Assembly (NCBI GenBank): GCA_018969425.1
Contig: JAGWYJ010000001.1
Span: 155,450 to 219,449, forward strand
Origin: Alphaproteobacteria bacterium
GTDB taxonomy: Bacteria; Pseudomonadota; Alphaproteobacteria; Caulobacterales; Hyphomonadaceae
Length of the DNA stretch: 64,000 nucleotides
Direction of reading: 5' to 3'
The position numbers were made by a program, and so were the translations under genes. Positions 53,664 to 62,213 of this stretch are shown here, piece by piece. Under the pieces are notes generated by a model. It had not been told where the DNA came from. It did not search any database and saw only the letters and a list, made by a program, of their open reading frames with translations. Every line of letters starts with the position of its first letter. Position 1 is the stretch's first letter.

Positions 53664-55268
53664 CTAGCCGCCTGTTACGGCCGCATCAAACATCGCTCTC
53701 GCGCTCGCATAGTCAGGCTTACCGTTCGGGGCTCTGGGAACGCGCTCCGAAAACACGATAGTCCGAGGCGCCTTGTAGTGGGCCAGACGGCTCCTGACGT
53801 GCTCGACCAAGTCAGTCTCAGAGAGAGCCAGGCCCTTAACAGTCTCCACAACAGCGGAAATGGACTGTCCAAACCGGGGATCCGGTCGGCCGAATACAAG
53901 CGCATCAACAACTCCGGGATGGCTCTTGAGAGCCTCCTCAACTTCTTCCGGATAAATCTTCTCTCCCCCCGAGTTGATGCAATGACTGCCCCGTCCGAGG
54001 AGCCTGATTCGCCCGTCCGCCTCCACAGTTGCATGGTCGCCCGACAAGAGATGGCGAACGCCATTGATCGTCACATAGGTACGAGCTGTCTTCTCAGGGT
54101 CCTTATAGTATCCCAGCGGCAAATTTCCCCATTTCGCGATCAGGCCGATTTCGCCTGAGCCCGGGGCCACAGGCATGAAGTCGGTTTCTCTCACCACAAG
54201 CGTGTTGGGCGCGTCAAACCTCGCCTCCTCGGCTCGGGCCCCGCGGACCGTCACCGAGGCTCCGAGGCCCGTGCCCTCAGAGGATCCAAAGCTATCGAAC
54301 AGCTGCGCATCAGGCATAAACTCCAGTAATCCTTCCTTGACCTCCGGGCTCCACATCATGCCGCTCGACGTAACGACAAGGCAGGAGGAAACGTCGTAAC
54401 GACCGTTTCCTGAACGAAGCTCTTCGAGCAGAGGTTTGCCGAAGGCGTCGCCGACGATCGCAAGTCCTCCGCATCGCCATCGGGTCATCGCCTCAAGCAC
54501 GCGTGAGGGCTCAAACCGCGGCGCCCGGGTCAGCACGACAGGCGCCGCCTTGCTCATGGCGCTTACCGAAGTGAAAAGTCCTGTGCCGTGCATGAGCGGC
54601 GGAGCGATAAAGACCGGCAAGCGTCCCTCGCCAGTCCGGATCTGATCCTGCAGCGCAGACAAACTGGCGGGGGGCTCCAGACCGAGGCGAACGGCGCGAC
54701 CGGCGGCGAGCACTTCCCACCAGACCTCGCTGGGCCACATCACGCCCTTCGGCAGACCGGTTGTGCCGCCTGTATAAAGCAGGAACATATCGCTCGGCGA
54801 TCGGTCGACATCCAGCGCATCTCCGTCTCCGGAGACAAGGTCCTCCATCGAGGCGAAATCATCCAGCTTTCCGCCTGATACGATCCAGGTCTTCACCACC
54901 CCCAATCGAGGGCGCAGAGTGCGAACCACATCCGCAAACTCGATGTCGAAAACAACCGCCTCAGCGTCGCTATTCGTCATCAGGTATTCCAGCTCGGCAG
55001 CGCCATATCGGTAGTTGACATTGACCGGAGCGACACGCGCCTTGAAGGCTCCGATGAAGGCGATCAGATAGTCAGGACTGTTGCGCATATACTGCGCGAG
55101 CTTGGCTCCGGGAGCGAGTCCCGCCTCCCTAAGTGCGCGAGCGAATGAATTGGTGCGCCTCGAGAACTCACCCCATGACAGGATCTCTTCGTCGCAGAGG
55201 ATGGCGGGGTCTTCCGGGCGAACCGCTTGCGCCACTGCGTCGAACACATCCCCGAAACTCGCCGTCAT
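53664..55268 (-). CDS. AMP-dependent acyl-CoA synthetase/ligase
   Basis: 534 residues with GGAGAGG before ATG 55268. Adenylate-forming motifs: MFLLYTGGTTGLPKGVMWP (P-loop, about 163-181), LFDSFGSSEGTGLG (A5), SGDHATVEADGRIRLLGRG (A7-A8), and GGEKIYPEEVEEAL; the catalytic Lys is expected in the C-terminal PRAPNGKPDYA. It activates a carboxylic acid to acyl-AMP and acyl-CoA in the cytoplasm. Chain length is unknown; sequence style resembles FadD3/steroid-side-chain and long-chain ligases of actinobacteria and alphaproteobacteria. It lies near acyl-CoA-processing and MpaB genes of the same orientation downstream in the window. Confidence 0.9.
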   Translation of the reverse strand: MTASFGDVFDAVAQAVRPEDPAILCDEEILSWGEFSRRTNSFARALREAGLAPGAKLAQYMRNSPDYLIAFIGAFKARVAPVNVNYRYGAAELEYLMTNSDAEAVVFDIEFADVVRTLRPRLGVVKTWIVSGGKLDDFASMEDLVSGDGDALDVDRSPSDMFLLYTGGTTGLPKGVMWPSEVWWEVLAAGRAVRLGLEPPASLSALQDQIRTGEGRLPVFIAPPLMHGTGLFTSVSAMSKAAPVVLTRAPRFEPSRVLEAMTRWRCGGLAIVGDAFGKPLLEELRSGNGRYDVSSCLVVTSSGMMWSPEVKEGLLEFMPDAQLFDSFGSSEGTGLGASVTVRGARAEEARFDAPNTLVVRETDFMPVAPGSGEIGLIAKWGNLPLGYYKDPEKTARTYVTINGVRHLLSGDHATVEADGRIRLLGRGSHCINSGGEKIYPEEVEEALKSHPGVVDALVFGRPDPRFGQSISAVVETVKGLALSETDLVEHVRSRLAHYKAPRTIVFSERVPRAPNGKPDYASARAMFDAAVTGG

Positions 55269-55675
55269 AGGCGCCTCTCCCAGCTTTGTTTTATAGGGTT
55301 ACCTTGACAGGACTACGACGCAGGTAAAGCCCTTCCCGGGCCGAGCTTCGTCGGCGGCGTCGTGCCCTGATCCTGCGATCGATTGCCTGCCCAAGCAGGC
55401 ACAGCTAGGATCCCGACAGCTACCAGGATCCGCGTCCTCGCTTTCTTATCGCCGAGAACAAGGGCTCGTTGCGACGTCAGGAGAGACTATGAAGCGGATG
55501 GCTGCATTCGGCATCCCGGGCTCAAGGGCCTCTACGTCCTGCGTCACGACGCCCCCGTATCTATCTGCTTATGCCGGAAGTCTCATGCCGGGTTATTCCT
55601 CGGAGCTCAATCACTGGCGACCGTGCCTCGCCAGCGAATTGTCATAACGTAGACGTTCGCAAGGATGTTTCCCCC
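55269..55675. promoter_or_regulatory. Divergent intergenic region (acyl-CoA ligase / permease)
   Basis: 407 bp between divergent genes. A perfect 7-bp hairpin TGCCTGC-CCAA-GCAGGCA lies at 55384-55401 and could be an operator or a 5'-UTR element. Several frames are open across the gap but read as compositional noise and have no convincing ribosome site. A GGAGAG string near 55481 recalls glycine riboswitch cores but lacks the rest. Confidence 0.35.
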
Positions 55676-57061
55676 ATGACCGATACGCCTGTCTCAACGC
55701 CTCAGACCAGCGCAGCCCACCCACAGCTCGCCAAAACCCTGCGATCCCGCCACGTCACCATGATCTCAATTGGGGGGATTATCGGAGCCGGACTGTTCGT
55801 AGGGTCGTCGGCAGCCATCGCCGCCATCGGACCTGCAGTCCTTGTCAGCTATGCGCTGGCCGGACTGATCGTTCTCTTCGTCATGCGAATGCTCGGAGAA
55901 ATGGCGGTCACGCATCCTGAAACTGGCGCATTTACGGAATTTTCCCGACTAGCCCTCGGACCGCTGGGGGGTTTCACAGCAGGGTGGCTCTACTGGTATT
56001 TCTGGGTTGTCGTCATCGCCATTGAAGCGATCGCAGGAGCTGCAATCCTCGCCAGATGGATCGATCTGCCCCCATGGCAGATCGGAGTGGCCCTCATGAC
56101 GGCTCTCACCGCCTCTAACCTGTTCTCCACCCGAACCTATGGTGAGTTTGAATTCTGGTTCTCCTCAATCAAGGTCGCAGCCATTGTGGCTTTCATAGCT
56201 GTCGCCGGGGCGCATGTAGCCGGACTGACAGGCGATCATCAGGGCGGATTTTCGAACCTGATCAGCGACGGCGGCTTCGCCCCCTTCGGATGGGGGCCTG
56301 TGATCGCCGGCGTCACGACTGTGATTTTCGCCATCGTGGGGGCGGAAATCGCAACTGTCGCCGCCGCCGAGGCAAGAGAGGGCCCGAGAGTCATCGCAAA
56401 TCTCACGACCACGCTCGTTATGAGGATTGTCCTGTTCTACGTAGGCGCCATCGGCCTTATCCTCGCCGTCATACCCTGGAGATCAATCGAACCTGGATCT
56501 TCGCCCTTCTCCGCCGCCCTTGGCCAGCTAGGCGTTCCGGGAGCGGAAGATGTGATGAATATCGTCGTTCTGGTTGCGGTCCTCTCCTGCCTGAATTCCG
56601 GTATCTACGTAGCGTCCAGGATCCTCTTCACCCTCGCGGCCAAAGGCGATGCTCCGGGCTGGATCGTCAAACTTGATGAGCGCGGCGTGCCCAACCGGGC
56701 GATCCTCAGCTGTGTGGCGTTCGCATTTGCGGCTCTCGGGGCGTCGGTGGTTTCGCCAGGTCAGGTGTTCGCTTTTCTGGTCAACGCATCAGGCGCTCTG
56801 ATGATGATCATTTATCTGATGACCGTGGCTTCCCACGTCCGTCTGCGGGCCATCACAGAGAGGACGCGTCCCGAAGCTCTCACCCTGAAGGCCTGGTTCT
56901 ATCCCGTCGGAAGCTATCTCGCCGGAGCGGCCATGATCGCAGTTCTTGCGGCCATGGCGCTGTCGAAGGAACTCGCCACGCAGCTCTACGCCAGCCTCGC
57001 CTGTCTTGGCGTCACAGTCGTTCTGCATCGCCTGTTCAGGGCCGGACGAAACCGACCCTGA
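55676..57061 (+). CDS. Amino acid permease (GabP-like, AAT family)
   Basis: 461 residues from ATG 55676 with AAGGA 10 bases upstream. It has 12 predicted helices, with the APC signature MISIGGIIGAGLFVGSSAAI in TM1 and ALAGLIVLFVMRMLGEMAV, then WLYWYFWVVVIAIEAIAGA (TM3). It is closest in style to GABA/arginine-type permeases. It imports amino acids by proton symport in the inner membrane. The substrate is not certain. Its stop is 6 bp before the convergent YghU gene. Confidence 0.88.
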   Translation: MTDTPVSTPQTSAAHPQLAKTLRSRHVTMISIGGIIGAGLFVGSSAAIAAIGPAVLVSYALAGLIVLFVMRMLGEMAVTHPETGAFTEFSRLALGPLGGFTAGWLYWYFWVVVIAIEAIAGAAILARWIDLPPWQIGVALMTALTASNLFSTRTYGEFEFWFSSIKVAAIVAFIAVAGAHVAGLTGDHQGGFSNLISDGGFAPFGWGPVIAGVTTVIFAIVGAEIATVAAAEAREGPRVIANLTTTLVMRIVLFYVGAIGLILAVIPWRSIEPGSSPFSAALGQLGVPGAEDVMNIVVLVAVLSCLNSGIYVASRILFTLAAKGDAPGWIVKLDERGVPNRAILSCVAFAFAALGASVVSPGQVFAFLVNASGALMMIIYLMTVASHVRLRAITERTRPEALTLKAWFYPVGSYLAGAAMIAVLAAMALSKELATQLYASLACLGVTVVLHRLFRAGRNRP

Positions 57062-57067
57062 ACGATA

Positions 57068-57931
57068 CTACCCCTTCATCGTCATCCGCGCATCTATGTC
57101 AGAGGCTTCATGGCGCTCCGCCAGCTGAGTATCGGGCTCTCCCCAGGTCCGGTTGACCATGCGTCCCCGCTTCACTGCCGGGCGGGAGGCGATGGCGTCC
57201 GTCCAGCGCTGGACATGAGTATAAGAGCCGACATCAAGAAACTCTCCGGCCGAATAGAGAATTCCCTTGGCCAGGGCGCCGTACCAGGGCCAGATCGCCA
57301 TATCCGCGATTGTGTACTCCGACCCAGCGATGTACTCGCTCACGGCAAGACGCCGATCGAGAACATCCATCTGCCTCTTCACCTCCATCGCGAAGCGGTC
57401 GATCGCGTACTCAATCTTCGTCGGAGCATAGGCGTAGAAATGCCCGAAGCCGCCGCCCAGATATGGCGCGCTGCCCATTTGCCAGAAGAGCCATGAGAAA
57501 CACTCGGCTCGACGGTCCGGATCGACGGGAAGAAAGGCTCCGAATTTCTCGGCGAGGTAGACGAGGATTGCGCCGGATTCAAACACGCGCACCGGGCTTG
57601 GGCCGCTGCGATCCAGCAGCGCCGGGATCTTGGAGTTCGGATTGACATCTACAAATCCGCTGCTGAACTGCTCCCCTTCATTGATCCGAATGAGCCACGC
57701 GTCGTACTCCGCTCCGCTTCGCCCAAGCGCCAGGAGCTCCTCAAGCATGACCGTGACCTTTACGCCGTTGGGCGTCGCCAGCGAGTAGAGCTGAAAAGGG
57801 TGACGGCCGACCGGAAGGTCCTTGTCATGGGTGGAACCAGCGATCGGTCGATTGATGTTTGCAAACCGTCCCCCGCTGCCCTTGTTCCATTCCCAGACCT
57901 TAGGAGGAACATAAGTCTCTGAATCGCTCAT
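57068..57931 (-). CDS. YghU-type glutathione S-transferase family protein
   Basis: 287 residues, with GGAGAG before ATG 57931. Its pattern is that of the YghU/Ure2p-like disulfide-bond oxidoreductases: an N-terminal WEWNKGSGGRFANINRPIAG extension, a GST N-domain with LATPNGVKVTVMLEELL, NPNSKIPALLDRSG (glutathione site) and FESGAILVYLAEKFG, and a C-domain with YTIADMAIWPWYGALAKG. It binds two glutathiones in the cytoplasm and works in thiol-disulfide exchange or detoxification. Substrate unknown. It is convergent with the permease before it, 6 bp away, and 109 bp downstream of another permease gene on the same strand. Confidence 0.92.
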   Translation of the reverse strand: MSDSETYVPPKVWEWNKGSGGRFANINRPIAGSTHDKDLPVGRHPFQLYSLATPNGVKVTVMLEELLALGRSGAEYDAWLIRINEGEQFSSGFVDVNPNSKIPALLDRSGPSPVRVFESGAILVYLAEKFGAFLPVDPDRRAECFSWLFWQMGSAPYLGGGFGHFYAYAPTKIEYAIDRFAMEVKRQMDVLDRRLAVSEYIAGSEYTIADMAIWPWYGALAKGILYSAGEFLDVGSYTHVQRWTDAIASRPAVKRGRMVNRTWGEPDTQLAERHEASDIDARMTMKG

Positions 57932-58040
57932 GACAGCTCTCCGTTCTCAATCGTTTTCGCTTGATAACCCGGTCGCGTCGAATTGCGACAGTACCGATTT
58001 GAAATTTGATAACCGAAGCTGTCTCGCACCGCTTCTGGCA

Positions 58041-59510
58041 TCAAATGTCCGACCGGGACTTCCCTGCTTCGGGCGAGGCGGCTCGTCTGATGAACGCGAG
58101 CATCACCAACGCGCCCGCCGAAAGCATGAAAAGACCGATGGCGGCCCCAGGCCGGATATGAGTCAGAGTATCGGTCAGACTTCCCCCTCCCGATGAGAGA
58201 AGGCCAGCCGCATAAACGGTCGCTGAAGCCGCCATCCATGCGCTTGCAAGACTGAATATGACTGGAAGGATGGGATGAAACGGGACGCGAAACTCCCTGT
58301 GAACATCGGGAGCTCGCCAGCGAAGAATGAGGACGGCGAGGCCGCTCAAGGTCATGAAGACCCAGAAAACTGGGGAGGTGAAATCCACCATCGCCGCAAA
58401 TCCGTCCCCCAACCAGGCTCCAAGAGCCACGAGCGCCAGAGCGGTCATGCTCTGAAGAATGATCGCCGATGTCGGCCCCCCTCGCCTGCCGCTCCATTGG
58501 GCGAACATCGCGAGGTCCGGCCAATCCCGGGCCCAGGCGTAGAGCGTTCGTCCTCCGGTCAGTATGGTGGCGTTGATAGATGTTGTGACCGCCAATGCTA
58601 TCGCTGTCGTTGTCAGAAAACCGGATGCGGGGCCAAAGGCCTGCGCCATCAGCTCGGCCGCCGGGGCCTCGCTTTGGATCAGCCGCTCGTATCCCAGACC
58701 GCTCAAAAGCGCCCAGTTCACCCCCAGATAAAGAGCCGTGATGAGCGCAACAGATAGGATCAGGGCGCGAACCATGCTTCGTGAGCCGCCGCGAGCTTCA
58801 GCTGACAGGGTCGAGATCTCGCTCCATCCGCCATAGGCGAGCATGGCGAAAACCATCGCGCTTCCCATCTCCGCGCCCGGGGCGGCCAGCCTGCCGACGA
58901 TCTCAAACTCGGCACTCCCTGTCCCAAAGCCCGTTCTCAAGGCGAGCCAAAGGCCGGCAAAGATCACCATCGCGACCCCTGCAACTTCAAAGCCCGCCAG
59001 GACGAAATCCGAGCCGCCCGCGGCGATGCGCGGTCGAAGATTGTAAAGGGTCAGGACCACAATCGTCGCTGCTGCGTAGATCGCCTCGCCCGCATTTCCG
59101 ATCGGAGCAAGCGTGTTCATGTAACCGCCAAGGACAAAGGCCAGAAGCGCGATTTGGCCGGTATTGATCACCGCGAGACGCGCCCAGGCGAACATGAAGG
59201 CGATACGGCGGCCATAGGCCGACTTCAGGAAGTGATAATCTCCTCCCGCATCCGGGAAGGCCGACGCCAGTTCTGCATAGCATAGCGCTCCTATGAGAGA
59301 GATCAGTCCCCCCAGCGCCCAGGCGACATAGGTCCACTCTGCGCTTCCCGCCGCCAAGGCGACGGCGGCCGGTGACCGAAAAACACCAGCGCCCACAACC
59401 ATGGCCACAGCCAGCATGGCGATGTAGGCCGTCGATAGTCTACGAACTGGAAGACCCAGGTCCTCGCCGGAGGACCTGATGCTCGCCGGGACTTCAGCTT
59501 CTCTTTCCAT
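58041..59510 (-). CDS. APC family amino acid permease
   Basis: 489 residues with GGAAG before ATG 59510. It has 12 hydrophobic segments, beginning with MLAVAMVVGAGVFRSPAAVAL, the APC TM1 pattern VGxGIF, then EWTYVAWALGGLISLIGALCY and FPDAGGDYHFLKSAYG. It resembles LAT/cationic-type and GadC-like exchangers. The substrate is not known. It lies 51 bp after the acyl-CoA-dehydrogenase-like gene in the same direction, and may form a unit with it and the MpaB gene. The last ~15 residues are basic and cytosolic. Confidence 0.87.
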   Translation of the reverse strand: MEREAEVPASIRSSGEDLGLPVRRLSTAYIAMLAVAMVVGAGVFRSPAAVALAAGSAEWTYVAWALGGLISLIGALCYAELASAFPDAGGDYHFLKSAYGRRIAFMFAWARLAVINTGQIALLAFVLGGYMNTLAPIGNAGEAIYAAATIVVLTLYNLRPRIAAGGSDFVLAGFEVAGVAMVIFAGLWLALRTGFGTGSAEFEIVGRLAAPGAEMGSAMVFAMLAYGGWSEISTLSAEARGGSRSMVRALILSVALITALYLGVNWALLSGLGYERLIQSEAPAAELMAQAFGPASGFLTTTAIALAVTTSINATILTGGRTLYAWARDWPDLAMFAQWSGRRGGPTSAIILQSMTALALVALGAWLGDGFAAMVDFTSPVFWVFMTLSGLAVLILRWRAPDVHREFRVPFHPILPVIFSLASAWMAASATVYAAGLLSSGGGSLTDTLTHIRPGAAIGLFMLSAGALVMLAFIRRAASPEAGKSRSDI

Positions 59511-59561
59511 CTCGGCTTCCCTTCAGCGGCGAGGCAGACGCAAGGAGGCGAAGCGTGTGAC

Positions 59562-60485
59562 TCAGCCTGACGTCAAATCCCGCCAGGCGGCCTGACGACG
59601 CGCCTCACGCGCCCGGGCGGCCACGCCAAGAAGGCCGGTCTCCGGCGCAAACGCTGCGCGGTCGCTTTCAGGAGTGAGCCTCCAGCCCTCGTCAAGTCGA
59701 GACCAGAGACTGATCGATGCACGGAAATAGGCGGACATCAGAAGCACATCGCCAGGCCTATCCATCGCTGTCTGCGAGATGACATGGGCCTGCATGACGA
59801 GCCCCAGAATGTCCTCGAGCAAATCTTCGGGCCAGCCGCATCGTCGTCCTAGCCGGAAGATCGCGATCTGCAGGGCCGCAACGCTGTACACGTCCTCAAT
59901 CAAGCGAAACGGCTTGATGAAGGAAACATAGGCGTCAGACTTCAGAACGTCCTCATCTTTCACGTGGACATCAGTGAGCCGAATGTCTGCAATCGGCATA
60001 TGGTCCACATATCGTTCATAGGGGGAGGTATCGACGGTCACGCCCGATGCGGCCTTGGGGAGGCGCACCATACGAAGCTGATTGCGTCCGTCCTGCTCGC
60101 CGATCGATGCGGCGATGTAGAGAATATCGGCGACAGGCGACATGCTGCCCCAGCGCTTCATTCCATTCAGTCGCCACCCATCGCCGTCTTGCACAAGCGA
60201 GGCGAGAATCGCAGAGGGCTTCGGCCCCTTATCCTCGCTGACGCAAAAGGCTGTGACGGCGTCCTCGGGGGTCGTTGGGAACAGACGACGTATGGCTGAC
60301 TGATGACCGGCTGCTCCCGCCTCGAGGCGTCCGCCGGCCATAGCAGCCCTCGCCGCCAGCCGGTCGAAATCCGACGGCAGGCTGCTCTGCACATGGATCG
60401 AGGCCTTCAGAAAGCCCTTTAAATCTCCCCGCGGGAACGGCTGGGCCGGCGCGAGCACTAAATCCAGCAAATCTGATGGCGTCAT
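59562..60485 (-). CDS. Acyl-CoA dehydrogenase-like protein (short, N-terminus abbreviated)
   Basis: 307 residues from ATG 60485 with AGGAG nine bases upstream; longer versions are not protein-like. Weak similarity to acyl-CoA dehydrogenase middle and C-terminal domains: a beta-rich middle part with DGDGWRLNGMKRWGSMSP resembling the dGYxinGxKxwxtxa motif, and a helical C-terminal four-helix bundle. The N-terminal ACAD alpha domain is short or missing, and the catalytic base Glu was not recognisable, so enzyme activity is doubtful. It sits between MpaB (134 bp upstream) and an APC permease (51 bp downstream) on one strand. A role as non-catalytic partner or modified dehydrogenase is inferred. 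Confidence 0.6.
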   Translation of the reverse strand: MTPSDLLDLVLAPAQPFPRGDLKGFLKASIHVQSSLPSDFDRLAARAAMAGGRLEAGAAGHQSAIRRLFPTTPEDAVTAFCVSEDKGPKPSAILASLVQDGDGWRLNGMKRWGSMSPVADILYIAASIGEQDGRNQLRMVRLPKAASGVTVDTSPYERYVDHMPIADIRLTDVHVKDEDVLKSDAYVSFIKPFRLIEDVYSVAALQIAIFRLGRRCGWPEDLLEDILGLVMQAHVISQTAMDRPGDVLLMSAYFRASISLWSRLDEGWRLTPESDRAAFAPETGLLGVAARAREARRQAAWRDLTSG

Positions 60486-60619
60486 AGCGCGAGGCTCCTG
60501 CTGAGCGCCTTCCCGATCCCTGCGCTCCCGGAGATCGCTGGTAGCGCCCTCAGTCCCGAAGGCCAAGTCCAAAGACAGAGACACAAGCGGCCAGACCCTC
60601 TGCCGCAAACTGCGACCGG

Positions 60620-61945
60620 TCAGACCGGACGAGCGGCAACGGCTGGACGATACTCTTCGGCGTTGGTCGTGAACTCGGCATGACCGTAACGCTTCAGTAG
60701 TCGCCTGATATTGCGAACCAGTCGCCGATCCGCAAAGCCGCGCAGCGCAGGGGACGAAAGTGCGGCCCTGTAGACGGCGCTTTTGAAGCCTATGCCGGCG
60801 CCGATAAGAAGGGCGGCCATGTAATCAAGGCCGCTCACAGAGACCCCCATGGTCTGAGCGAGCCGCCGATCGCCGCCGAGAAACTGCTGAATAAAGACGA
60901 TCCGCGAAAATCTCCGCTCCAGAGCCGAGAACAGGCGGTTCGACAATGAGCGGTCCGGAGGCAGATAGGCCGATAACGTCGCCCGGATCAGCGCTCCGCA
61001 GGTGGCGTCGTCAAAGCCCTCCCTGAGCGTGCCGTTTCGAGCATTCATGATGTCGACAATACCTTGAGGGGTGTCTGCGAGAAGGTCCTCCGGAAGCCCC
61101 AGTAGGAAACATCGGTATCGACTGAATTCAACTTCAGCGCGTTCCGCAGGCGTAAACTCGGTTCGCCCCTCACCGATCATCCGGTAGGCGAGCAGAAACA
61201 CCCCGATAAGGCCTGCCGGCATCTGATCGACCTGAGGAATCGGGACTCCGTAAACCGAAACATCCCACGCCTTCAGTCTGCGCAGAACATTGTAACGGAC
61301 CATCGAATGCATCAGACGGACCATCGCCGCCGCCTTGAAGCCCTCCCCTCTCGGCTCAAGGGCGCCAGGAAGAGTGGTCACTGCGAAAAAGGCGGAGGTC
61401 TCATTGACGCGCTTTGCCGCCGTCGAATGACTGAGGGTCCCGGTCAGGGCCATCGGAAGCGCAGAGTACTTGTTGAGAAAAGTGGCGATAAAGGCCCCGC
61501 GCACCATCCAGGGGGCGGCGATCGCCGTGGGCAGTCGGTTGAGACGCGCACCTTCCCGAACGAGCTTCATATCCAGCCAATCGGGCTCAGTCTCCATCTC
61601 GCGGATCAGAGCGACAAGTTCCGCAGGCGCATCGGCGACGGCGCCAACTCCAAGATCACACGCGGTCGTCAACATGTCGATGAGACGACGGAAGCCGTAC
61701 CGGGGCATCAGAGCTGCATAGGCGTCGGCCGCAACGTCTCCAAGCATCGCATAGGCCTTGACCCGGTCAACCATTTCCTGAGGCGGCGGCGGAAATCGAT
61801 GGCGATAGCTCGCCATCGAACTTATGGCGACGTCGTCCGTGAAACGCTCGGGCACAATTGAAAAATCGATATCGCCGTACATTTCAGGAAGCATCATCTT
61901 CTGACGCTGGATACGTTCACGAACGGAATTCAAAGAAGCAGTCAT
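60620..61945 (-). CDS. MpaB/latex-clearing-protein-like oxygenase (DUF2236)
   Basis: 441 residues with GGGAGAGG before ATG 61945. It matches the DUF2236 family, which includes fungal MpaB and bacterial rubber oxygenase Lcp, heme enzymes that cleave C=C bonds. Landmarks: VPERFTDDVAIS, a central VRLMHSMVRYNVLRRLKAWD (His candidates for heme ligation and the Arg-rich helix), SRYRCFLLGLPEDLLADTP with the family's YR/LG pattern, and a helical C-terminus. It is mostly helical with hydrophobic patches and no signal peptide. It may oxidise a terpenoid, lipid or polyisoprene substrate. Acyl-CoA-dehydrogenase-like and permease genes follow in the same direction and may share its pathway. Confidence 0.8.
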   Translation of the reverse strand: MTASLNSVRERIQRQKMMLPEMYGDIDFSIVPERFTDDVAISSMASYRHRFPPPPQEMVDRVKAYAMLGDVAADAYAALMPRYGFRRLIDMLTTACDLGVGAVADAPAELVALIREMETEPDWLDMKLVREGARLNRLPTAIAAPWMVRGAFIATFLNKYSALPMALTGTLSHSTAAKRVNETSAFFAVTTLPGALEPRGEGFKAAAMVRLMHSMVRYNVLRRLKAWDVSVYGVPIPQVDQMPAGLIGVFLLAYRMIGEGRTEFTPAERAEVEFSRYRCFLLGLPEDLLADTPQGIVDIMNARNGTLREGFDDATCGALIRATLSAYLPPDRSLSNRLFSALERRFSRIVFIQQFLGGDRRLAQTMGVSVSGLDYMAALLIGAGIGFKSAVYRAALSSPALRGFADRRLVRNIRRLLKRYGHAEFTTNAEEYRPAVAARPV

Positions 61946-62213
61946 CCGTGGCCTCTCCCAGTCGCGCCGAGCGGCGGGTCACGACGAAGGCAATGATATT
62001 CCTTCTCTCGCGTCAACCTCGTCTCCAGGATCCCGCCACCAGCATGCGAAGGAGGACCGCAGAGAGTATGCCCATCATCATGGCCGTTGCGATCTGTTTC
62101 CGTGAACGGACCGTCATCCTGTTCGGACAAACCCGGGACGGACCTTGCCATCATGACCGAGGAATGGGACCTTTAGTCCTAACCAACCTTCAAAGCTGCG
62201 AGGAAGACCCCCG

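Noticed and set aside
55475..55530. GGAGAG segment in the leader of the GabP-like permease, reminiscent of a glycine riboswitch.
   Set aside because: The conserved CCGAAGG-like half and paired stems were not found.
57928..58524. A 198-codon frame overlapping the APC permease on the same strand in another phase.
   Set aside because: Overlaps a clear permease and has no domain character.
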